This document shows, one piece after another, positions 53,362 through 60,482 of a stretch of DNA of 64,000 nt. This DNA comes from Sporolactobacillus sp. CQH2019. GTDB taxonomy: Bacteria > Bacillota > Bacilli > Bacillales > Sporolactobacillaceae. The translations under genes were made by a program, and so were the position numbers. The DNA is taken from assembly GCF_028765345.1 (NCBI RefSeq), contig NZ_JARAJZ010000008.1, positions 854-64,853 on the forward strand, read 5' to 3'. Within the stretch, counting starts at the first letter, position 1. Every line of letters begins with the position of its first letter. The notes below the pieces were generated by a model that was not told where the DNA came from, made no database searches, and was given only the letters and a program-made list of their open reading frames with translations.

Positions 53362-53981
53362 GCCAAAAGACAGCCGGCCGATGATCGGCGCCGGCCTGCC
53401 GCGGTAACAGTTCCGGAAGGTCGGCTCTTCGGCAGATGTTCACTCGAATTTTGCCGTTCGGAAATTAAAAAAACCGACAGTTTAAAGCGCGTCTGTTCCG
53501 GCGGAGTCGTTATTGCGCCAGCGCCATATTCAAATCTCTGGATTCATTATAAAGGCAAGGGGCGTCTCACGGTCGAAAAATCGATTGTTGAAACGTCTTC
53601 TTTTATTCCGCCATGTTCGGCTCCGCTGGATGCGTGAATGAATTTCATAACGGTGCCGAGTGCCTCTTTTTATCAAAAAAATACCTTATTTCGGCTGCTG
53701 CTGCACTTCAGCCGGCGATTTTCAAAAAATGAGAGACGTATTCTGCCGGCTTAGATAAATGGAAGAATCATCATAAGATGCATTTCAGTGATAAATGAAA
53801 ATAAAGTCGTCCATACGGAGCAACGCAGGCAGCATATTTTCATTGAATTATCGTTTCCGTGTAGAAAAGTTGTTTACTCATGCATTTAATCTGAAAATAT
53901 TTTTCTGCTTAAGAAAGGGACTATAGTGCAGCTGACGGATTGCGCAAACAATCCGATCCGATTGAATTGGAAGCCTGGGCG
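53362..53981. other. Non-coding region after the PMT gene
   Basis: No supported gene. It is likely decayed sequence; short frames exist without ribosome binding sites. Confidence 0.4.
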
Positions 53982-54455
53982 GTCGCACCGAATCGAGCAA
54001 CAGTCGCACCGAAACGCCCAAATGTTGCACCGAACCAGGCCTAAGCCGCACCGAATCGTTGAGAAGTTGCACCGAACCTGGGCGGTCGCACCGAATCGAG
54101 CAACAGTCGCACCGAAACGCCCAAATGTCGCACCGAACCAGGCCTAAGCCGCACCGAATCGTTGAGAAGTTGCACCGAACCTGGGCGGTCGCACCGAATC
54201 GAGCAACAGTCGCACCGAAACGCCCAAATGTCGCACCGAACCAAGCCTAAGTCGCACCGAATCGTTGAAAAGTTGCACCCAAAAAAGCGGTCGCACCGAA
54301 TCAAGCAACAGTCGCACCGAACCAAGCTTAAGCCGCACCGAATCGTTGAGAAGTCGCACGGACCCGGGCGGTTGCACCGAACCTGGGCGGTCGCACCGAA
54401 CCAGGCCTAAGATGCACCGAATCACTGAAAACTCGCACCGAATCGGGCCAGGCCG
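53982..54455. repeat. Higher-order tandem repeat, about 20.6-bp units in a 103-bp period
   Basis: Units contain the core GCACCGAA and are mostly GTCGCACCGAA plus a 9-10 base tail (TCGAGCAACA, ACGCCCAAAT, CCAGGCCTAA, TCGTTGAGAA, CCTGGGCG). Five such units form a 103-bp super-unit that begins at 53982, 54085 and 54188, then at 54290, after which the order degrades. About 23 units in all. Open frames on both strands are by-products; the period is not a multiple of three. Confidence 0.9.
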
Positions 54456-54643
54456 CTCCTAAATTCAAGTTGCACTTGGCTGAGGTCAGCATGAAAAAAA
54501 TTCTCCATCCGCTATTTTGTTGGCTCCTTATTTCATTCCTATCAATTTAAGGAACGGTTCGCTGCGGCTGTGCAACAGCCTATTCTCAGTAAGCACCTTT
54601 TTTGTAAGCAAACTTTATTTGCCTGCGTCAACAGGGTAAGGAC

Positions 54644-54672
54644 TTGACAAAATAATAAACAGCGGGTACACT
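54644..54672 (+). promoter_or_regulatory. Promoter of the zinc transporter operon
   Basis: TTGACA (54644-54649), a 17-base spacer and TACACT (54667-54672). The Zur box follows at 54684. Confidence 0.7.
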
Positions 54673-54683
54673 TTTTAAGTGCC

Positions 54684-54706
54684 TAAACCGTAATAATTAC
54701 GATTTA
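54684..54706 (+). promoter_or_regulatory. Zur box
   Basis: CGTAATAATTACG (54689-54701) is a perfect palindrome flanked by TAAAC and ATTTA, a near-consensus Bacillus-type Zur operator. It lies just downstream of the expected start point, so zinc-bound Zur would block transcription of znuCB. Confidence 0.85.
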
Positions 54707-54915
54707 AAGTATTCACTTATTTGCGGCAGAAGTGGAAAGTAGACTCCGGCGTGCAGCTCCGCAATCGTCTGTCTGCCGAAAGATCAAACAGCCGGCCGTC
54801 GGGATTATGGTGAAGCCGCCCCACGGAGAGGGTTCAAATGCCGGATAATCGGTGAACTGAAGGAAATTGAGAATCATTGAAACTATTAATCTATAATCTG
54901 CGGGGGGTCATCTAT

Positions 54916-55668
54916 GTGCTTCGCGATGTCCGGATCAGCAATCTGCAAGTCAGCTTTAACGGGCAACACGTTCTCAACAATCTGTCCTTTAATGTTTCCG
55001 CCGGGGAAATGCTGGCGATAATCGGTCCGAACGGTGCGGGAAAAACGACATTGCTTAAGGCGATTCTCGGGTTGATCGCGCCTCAGGACGGCAGGATTGT
55101 TTTGGAGACAGACAGGCGGAAAGCGGTGATCGGCTACGTGCCGCAGTCCAGGACCATTGATGAAGAAACGCCGATCGAAACAAGGGATTTCATCTCACTT
55201 GGCCAGTTGTCCGGCATTTTTCCGTGGCTTCTGAAAAAAGAAAGGGAGCACCTGAAGCAGGTCATGATGCTGACAGATACGCAGCGGATCGCCGGAAAAA
55301 CGGTCGGCAGGCTGTCCGGGGGTGAAAGGCAGCGGGCCTTTCTTGCACAGGCACTTATCCGCGATCCTGATCTTCTGCTGCTTGATGAATCAACGGCCAA
55401 TCTTGATCCGTACGCGCAGGAAAAGATGATGCAGCTTGTCAGGAAAATCAACCGGGATCAAAAGCTGACCGTCATTTTTATCAGCCATGATCTTCACCTT
55501 GTGAAGAAATACGCGGACCGGATCATGATTCTCTCTCCCGAGAGCTACGACATCGTGAGTGCGGATGAACTGCCGGACGCGCAGACGCTGAACTCCGTCT
55601 ATCGTTTGCCTGCCGGTATTCATCCGTCCGGAGACCGGAAAAAACGGTTGGGAAAGCAGCCTGTATAA
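54916..55668 (+). CDS. znuC: Zinc ABC transporter ATP-binding protein (ZnuC/AdcC)
   Basis: A 250-residue ATPase. IIGPNGAGKTTLLKAILGL (Walker A), LSGGERQRAFLAQALIRDPD (signature), LLLLDESTANLD (Walker B, with Ser in place of the usual Pro in DEPT) and FISHDLHLV (H-loop) are present. The GTG at 54916 follows GGGGG at a good distance; an upstream in-frame TTG at 54877 has none. The Zur box upstream and the ZnuB-type permease downstream define zinc as the substrate. Confidence 0.9.
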   Translation: MLRDVRISNLQVSFNGQHVLNNLSFNVSAGEMLAIIGPNGAGKTTLLKAILGLIAPQDGRIVLETDRRKAVIGYVPQSRTIDEETPIETRDFISLGQLSGIFPWLLKKEREHLKQVMMLTDTQRIAGKTVGRLSGGERQRAFLAQALIRDPDLLLLDESTANLDPYAQEKMMQLVRKINRDQKLTVIFISHDLHLVKKYADRIMILSPESYDIVSADELPDAQTLNSVYRLPAGIHPSGDRKKRLGKQPV

Positions 55669-55746
55669 ACGGAGCCCTCTTTCAGAAAAACAGGGATGGA
55701 GAAGACTGTACTATGAAAATTTGTCATGTATTCGGGAGGTCCGACG

Positions 55747-56553
55747 ATGTTTCAGTATGATTTTATGCAGCATGCGTTCATAGCGGGAACTCTGATTGCG
55801 ATCATGTGCGGAACGATCGGTGTCTTTGTCATTGCGAGGAACCTCTCCTTCATTGCGCACACGTTCTCGCATATTGGTTTTGCCGGCGCCTCTTTTGCTG
55901 TATATACAGGTATCGACCCGCTTGCCGGGCTGCTGCTCTTCACGCTGCTCAGTGCATTCGGCATCGGGCAGCTTGGCGTCAGGATCTTTCGGCGCGACGC
56001 TTCTGTCAGCGTTGTGCTCAGTTTCTTTCTTGGGATCGGCATTTTGTTCCTGTCGCTTTCAAATGCGCAATCGGGTTTTTTGCAGACCATTTTATTCGGG
56101 AGTGTCGTAGGTATCGACATGCGGGATGTATGGCTGATCATCGCTCTGACCGTACTGGTTATTTTTGTGATGGCCGCCGGCTACCGCTGGCTGAAATTTG
56201 ATTCTTTTGATCAGACAGGCGCGCAGGCAGCCGGACTCCCGATCCGCTGGATTTCAATCGGATTTCTTCTGCTGATGTCCATTGCCGTCAGCGTGACGGT
56301 TCAGATCGTCGGCGCCCTGCTCGTTTTTTCACTGATGACGGTCCCCGCCGCAGCCGCCCGTTTTTATACGCAGTCTATTTTCGGCATGATCCTCTTGTCC
56401 TCGCTGCTTGCCGTTGCCGGGGTGTGGGTCGGACTGGTGCTCGGTTACTATACGAACGCGCCGGTCAGCTTTTTTATCACAAGCTTTGAATCTGCCGTCT
56501 ATTTTATCGGTATGGGATTTCAAAGATTCATGGTCCGCAGGGAAGCGGCCTGA
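55747..56553 (+). CDS. znuB: Zinc ABC transporter permease (ZnuB/AdcB)
   Basis: A 268-residue ABC-3 family membrane protein with 8-9 membrane segments. MFQYDFMQHAFIAGTLIAIM at the start, FIAHTFSHIGFAGASFAVYT (the conserved His-containing segment) and FSLMTVPAAAARF are typical of AdcB/ZnuB. GGGAGGTCCGACG precedes the ATG. No substrate-binding protein (ZnuA) is next to it, so ZnuA must be elsewhere in the genome. Confidence 0.9.
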   Translation: MFQYDFMQHAFIAGTLIAIMCGTIGVFVIARNLSFIAHTFSHIGFAGASFAVYTGIDPLAGLLLFTLLSAFGIGQLGVRIFRRDASVSVVLSFFLGIGILFLSLSNAQSGFLQTILFGSVVGIDMRDVWLIIALTVLVIFVMAAGYRWLKFDSFDQTGAQAAGLPIRWISIGFLLLMSIAVSVTVQIVGALLVFSLMTVPAAAARFYTQSIFGMILLSSLLAVAGVWVGLVLGYYTNAPVSFFITSFESAVYFIGMGFQRFMVRREAA

Positions 56554-56652
56554 CCGCCGGAAACAAAATATGTATTATGCTGCCTGCGGGAAGCTAAAAT
56601 CTTGTCAGGTGAAAACATCTGTGATAGGGTGAAGTTAATTGAATAATGTTGT

Positions 56653-56734
56653 CCACTGGGGGAGCTTTTTGCTGAGATTGACAATGTCAAGACCCTTTGA
56701 ACCTGATCCAGGCGATGCTGGCGTAGGAAAGTGG
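56653..56734 (+). promoter_or_regulatory. TPP riboswitch
   Basis: CCACT (56653-56657) and AGTGG (56730-56734) close the P1 stem. Inside are GGGGAGC, GCTGAGA and ACCCTTTGAACCTGAT, then GCTGGCGTAGGAAA, the conserved thi-box. Thiamine pyrophosphate binding should turn off the downstream thi genes. Confidence 0.95.
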
Positions 56735-56785
56735 TTTCGATTTGATCTATAAAGAATGCTTGATTTAACTACATAGATCTATCCG

Positions 56786-56812
56786 CCGCTTTTATCAGAA
56801 AGCGGTTTTTTT
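56786..56812 (+). terminator. Riboswitch-controlled terminator
   Basis: CCGCTTT (56786-56792) pairs with AAAGCGG (56799-56805), followed by seven T, about 50 bases after the TPP aptamer and before tenA. Confidence 0.9.
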
Positions 56813-56923
56813 CTGCGCCCGAAAATCGCCGGGACCGAAACAGCAAAGCCGAGCGGCCCCTTCTCCGGACGATGCCGTTCAATTAAACTCAGGTTTCTTA
56901 TTTTGAAGTCGGGAGGTTAGAGA

Positions 56924-57589
56924 GTGGAGATTTCAGAAAGAGCAAGACTGGCCAATCAGTCTTTGTGGGAACAAAGCTTCAACCATCCTTTTGTCCAGGA
57001 GATTCGGGATGGATCGCTGGCGCTTGATAAATTCTGCTTTTATGTGAAACAGGATGCGTATTATGTCAGGGAATTTGCCAAGATCCACGGACTGGCGGCA
57101 GCGCAGGCAGATGATCCGAAGATTGTGGCGGCGCTTTCCGATATCGCCGTCGGATTGGCGGAAGGGGAGCTGCAGATGCATCGCCGCTTCTTTGCGGATC
57201 TGCAAGTCGGCGGCGAGGAGTGGGCGGCTTTTCGTCCCGCACCTGCTGCTTATGCGTATATTGCCCACTTGTACTGTGTGGTCTGCCAGGGCAGGCTTTG
57301 CCGCACCATGGCTGCTCTGCTGCCTTGCCCCTGGCTTTATTCCGAGATCGGACAGAGATTGAAAAATGCCGCACCGAAGCGGGAAATTTTTCAAAACTGG
57401 ATTGCGGAATACAGCTCCGACGCTCTGGAAAAAAATGTGGCGGTTGAAAGAAAAATCTGGGACAAGTTAAGCCGCGGCGCGGATGATCATGAGAAGGAGC
57501 GTATGCTTCATATTTTTTATCAGAGCAGTTATTACGAACTGAACTTCTGGGATATGAGCTACGGCATGGACGATTGGAATCGGAAATAA
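56924..57589 (+). CDS. tenA: Aminopyrimidine aminohydrolase / thiaminase II (TenA)
   Basis: A 221-residue helical enzyme that salvages thiamine breakdown products to hydroxymethylpyrimidine. NHPFVQEIRDGSLALDKFCF and YVKQDAYYVREFAKIHGLAA are conserved, and CVVCQGRLC (near 125) carries the catalytic-type Cys region. The C-terminal YQSSYYELNFWDMSYGM is also typical. The GTG start has GGGAGG upstream. First gene of a tenA-thiM-thiE operon under the TPP riboswitch. Confidence 0.92.
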   Translation: MEISERARLANQSLWEQSFNHPFVQEIRDGSLALDKFCFYVKQDAYYVREFAKIHGLAAAQADDPKIVAALSDIAVGLAEGELQMHRRFFADLQVGGEEWAAFRPAPAAYAYIAHLYCVVCQGRLCRTMAALLPCPWLYSEIGQRLKNAAPKREIFQNWIAEYSSDALEKNVAVERKIWDKLSRGADDHEKERMLHIFYQSSYYELNFWDMSYGMDDWNRK

Positions 57590-57617
57590 CAACAACGATG
57601 TACGGAGGGGGATATTC

Positions 57618-58430
57618 ATGATCGAACCTGACTTATTGATTGAAAAAATGAACGCGGTCCGCAGGCAGAATCCGTTATTGCATGTGATCACAAACCGGGT
57701 GGCGATCAACGATTCGGCCAACGGCGCGCTGGCTATCGGCGCTTCGCCGATTATGGCCGAAGCTCATGAGGAGGTCGCCGAAATCGCAGCGGGCAGCAAT
57801 GCACTTGAACTGAACATCGGCAATTTAACACCCTATTCAATAGAAAGTATGATGATCTCCGGGCATGCAGCGAACCGGGCCGGCGTTCCGATTGTCCTTG
57901 ATCCGGTCGGGGCGGGCGCAACTTCGTTTCGCCTGAGTACGGTCAGGAACTTTTTCGATGAGCTGGACATTGCCATTCTCCGCGGCAATGCCGGTGAAAT
58001 TGCCGCCATTGCCGGGGAAGACTGGGGAGCGAAGGGCGTCGACGCCGGAGATACGGGCGGCGATATCCTGCCGCTTGCCGTCCGCGTGGCCCGGCGCTAT
58101 CACACTGTCGTTGCCGTATCCGGAAAGACCGACACGATCACGGACGGGGCAAAGGCCTGTCTCGTTCACAACGGCCATCCGCTCTTTCCCGTTATGACGG
58201 GATCAGGCTGTCTGAACGGTGTGATTCAGGCGGGCTATGCCGCAGTTTCAGGCGATTTTCTGGAAGCATCGGTTGCCGGTTCGGCCAATTATGCGATCGC
58301 CGGCCAGATTGCCGGTGAAAAAAGCGGGGGGCCGGGAACTTTCCGCCAGCTGCTGATGGATGAGCTGTACACGCTTAGCGAAGAAAAAATTCAAAAATAC
58401 GCTGACCTGGAGGAGGTCGCGGTTCCATGA
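57618..58430 (+). CDS. thiM: Hydroxyethylthiazole kinase
   Basis: A 270-residue kinase that phosphorylates the thiazole alcohol for thiamine salvage. NPLLHVITNRVAINDSANG, DPVGAGATSFRLSTV, and MTGSGCLNGVIQAGYAAV with the catalytic Cys are the ThiM landmarks. GGAGGGGGATATTC precedes the ATG. Confidence 0.95.
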   Translation: MIEPDLLIEKMNAVRRQNPLLHVITNRVAINDSANGALAIGASPIMAEAHEEVAEIAAGSNALELNIGNLTPYSIESMMISGHAANRAGVPIVLDPVGAGATSFRLSTVRNFFDELDIAILRGNAGEIAAIAGEDWGAKGVDAGDTGGDILPLAVRVARRYHTVVAVSGKTDTITDGAKACLVHNGHPLFPVMTGSGCLNGVIQAGYAAVSGDFLEASVAGSANYAIAGQIAGEKSGGPGTFRQLLMDELYTLSEEKIQKYADLEEVAVP

Positions 58431-58470
58431 AACCAGGATATCGGCCGGCGCAGAGAAAAGGGGTGTCATC

Positions 58471-59127
58471 ATGACGAAAGAACGGGAAGCATTAAGAAGA
58501 GCCCTGTCTCTTTACTTCATCATGGGTTCTCAGGACGGGTGCGGAGAGGATCCTTTAAAAACAATCAATCTGGCATTGGAAGCCGGCGTTACCTGCTTTC
58601 AGTGGCGTGAAAAGGGACCCCGGTCGTTAAAGGGACAGGAACGGATTGATTTCGCAAAAAATGCACTCAATCTGTGCCGTTCCCATCATGTGCCTTTTTT
58701 CGTAGATGACGATGTAGATCTGGCCGTTCGATTGCAAGCGGACGGTGTCCATATTGGGCAGAAAGACGGAAGCGCTCGGGCCGTCCGCCGGGAAATCGGC
58801 GGCAAAATGTGGCTGGGCGTTTCCGCACATTCGTTTGAAGAGGCAGAACGTGCACGTGAGCAAGGTGCGGACTACATCGGCGTCGGTCCATACCAACCCA
58901 CACAGTCGAAGCCGGACGCTGAATCGCCGATCGGCACCGCGCTGATCCGGCGGCTCGGCGCTGCTCGTTATCCGCTGCCGATTGTCGCGATCGGCGGCAT
59001 TACTCCGGCCGATGTACCCGCGATCCTATCGGCGGGCGCCGACGGAGTTGCCGTCATTTCTGCCATTTCGAGAAGCCCGGATCCGCAAAGTATCGTCCGG
59101 CAATTTTTGAACTGTCTCAATCGATAG
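58471..59127 (+). CDS. thiE: Thiamine-phosphate synthase
   Basis: A 218-residue TIM barrel that joins HMP-PP and thiazole phosphate. CFQWREKGPRS, DGVHIGQKD and GADYIGVGPYQPTQSKPDA are conserved, and IVAIGGITPADV binds phosphate. The ATG at 58471 has AAAAGGGGTG upstream; a longer in-frame reading from 58360 has none. No thiD lies in the operon, so HMP-P kinase must come from elsewhere. Confidence 0.95.
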   Translation: MTKEREALRRALSLYFIMGSQDGCGEDPLKTINLALEAGVTCFQWREKGPRSLKGQERIDFAKNALNLCRSHHVPFFVDDDVDLAVRLQADGVHIGQKDGSARAVRREIGGKMWLGVSAHSFEEAERAREQGADYIGVGPYQPTQSKPDAESPIGTALIRRLGAARYPLPIVAIGGITPADVPAILSAGADGVAVISAISRSPDPQSIVRQFLNCLNR

Positions 59128-59145
59128 CCTCAACGTCCGGGTCCG

Positions 59146-59179
59146 GTCCTGTTCGTATCTTCCGAACAGGCCTTTTTTT
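59146..59179 (+). terminator. Terminator after thiE
   Basis: CCTGTTCG (59148-59155) pairs with CGAACAGG (59163-59170), then CC and seven T. Confidence 0.88.
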
Positions 59180-59215
59180 GTCCGCCCTCTTTCAGCCTGG
59201 CACAGGCGCAGCGAT

Positions 59216-60085
59216 TCATTCCTTTTCAGCTCCCCGGATGTAGCTCCAGCCTTCTTTCTGGTAGATCTTATTTTCCTTCATCAATTTACCGAGCGCTTTT
59301 TTAAAGTCGCCCTTGCTGATTGAAAACTTGCTGCGGATATCTTCGGGCAGGCTTTTGTCCGAATAGGGCATGGCGCCCCCCCGGCCGTCCATGTACCGGA
59401 GAATCGCCGCGGCATGCTGGTCGATCGATTCATAGCTTCTCTGGCGCATCGAGAGATTGATTGTCCCGTCTTCCTTGACATCGATCACCCGGCAATGGAC
59501 GTTTTGTCCGAGACGTAGCCTGCCTTCTGTCTCGTTTTTATGAATAAAACCAAGGTAGCCTTTATCCGTGATCACGCGGGCTCCTTCAAGCAGAAGCCGG
59601 TATACGTCGGCATCGAGTTCCTGATTAAAAAGATCCTCGGGAGCAGCAACGGACAGCATGTGCATGATCGGATCATCGGCAAGTTTGGCAAACAGCCGGT
59701 CCTTTTTATCGAGCTTCAGGCTGCAGTACACATGATCGCCTGCGGCGGGCCAGTCCTGCCATTCGTCCGGCAGGTCGTCTTTTGACAGAAGAATATCCTT
59801 GTTGATGCCGATGTCGACGAACACACCGTATTTCTTGTGCATGCCGGAAACCGCTGCCCAGTTGTAAACGCCCAGCCGGATATCCGGAATATGCATTGTC
59901 GCAGCCAGTCTCCCCTGATGATCCTGGTAGAGAAAAACTTGTTGCGGCACGTGCTCGTCAAACGGCTGAACTATATCGTTTTCGTGAAGCAGTACTTGGA
60001 GAGCGCCGTCGGTCAGAAAATAACCGAACGGCGATTTGTGGGCAATCTCGAGAGTGACGACCGTCCCTGCTTTCAGTGCTTCCAA
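59216..60085 (-). CDS. cvfB: S1-type RNA-binding protein CvfB (YitL)
   Basis: A 289-residue protein with three S1-like beta barrels and a C-terminal winged helix. YGVFVDIGINKDILLSKDDL and GYLGFIHKNETEGRLRLGQN are S1-type segments. DIRSKFSISKGDFKKALGKL is the winged-helix end. The TTG start has GAGGGTCGGG upstream. The family affects virulence and stress gene expression in staphylococci; here the role is unknown. Convergent with the thi operon. Confidence 0.9.
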   Translation of the reverse strand: MEALKAGTVVTLEIAHKSPFGYFLTDGALQVLLHENDIVQPFDEHVPQQVFLYQDHQGRLAATMHIPDIRLGVYNWAAVSGMHKKYGVFVDIGINKDILLSKDDLPDEWQDWPAAGDHVYCSLKLDKKDRLFAKLADDPIMHMLSVAAPEDLFNQELDADVYRLLLEGARVITDKGYLGFIHKNETEGRLRLGQNVHCRVIDVKEDGTINLSMRQRSYESIDQHAAAILRYMDGRGGAMPYSDKSLPEDIRSKFSISKGDFKKALGKLMKENKIYQKEGWSYIRGAEKE

Positions 60086-60482
60086 AATCCCGACCCTCTT
60101 TCTTCAAAACATGTACCGTATTCTGTCCGTTTTCACACGCGGACAGCCGGGGCATTCAACTATCTATTATAACATGACAGGCCGTTTCAAAAAAAGAAAG
60201 CATCAAGGCGGCTGTCCCATTCAGGTTATTTTTACCCACATAGGATAAAATATGTCAAGACTCCGAACTGAGAAAATGCATAGAAACGATTACAAAAAAT
60301 CATCATTTCACTATATCGTAACAATTTAAACTTCAAATTCAATGTGCTAAAATGAGTTTGCAAGAAAAGAACAAGTATTTTTTAGAGGGAACAGCAGACG
60401 CTTTGGGATGAGGATCGGTTGTTTTTTTAAAATCTCAGAATTAAGAATTATTTGGAATCATCATAATGAGGAGCGATGCAAA
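60086..60482. other. Upstream region of odhA
   Basis: Contains the candidate cre site (60280-60294) and a likely promoter TTTAAA (60325-60330), 17-base spacer, TAAAAT (60348-60353) with a TG two bases before it. No other gene is seen. Confidence 0.5.
60280..60294 (+). promoter_or_regulatory. Candidate CcpA (cre) site before odhA
   Basis: ATAGAAACGATTACA fits the 15-position cre consensus with one mismatch. It lies about 30 bp before the -35 of the odhA promoter, so its effect is uncertain. Confidence 0.35.

Noticed and set aside
53982-54455. Possible CRISPR array
   Set aside because: The sequences between the repeated cores are themselves repeated in a fixed order and are only about 10 bp long. 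A CRISPR array would have unique spacers of about 30 bp, and no cas gene is nearby.
53926-54462. Open frames on both strands across the tandem repeat
   Set aside because: The 103-bp period is not a multiple of three, the frames lack ribosome binding sites, and both strands are open to a similar extent, which is expected from repeat sequence alone.
54862-54880. Fur or PerR box before znuC (TTGAGAATCATTGA)
   Set aside because: Only partly palindromic, while a clear Zur box and promoter lie upstream; not enough to call.
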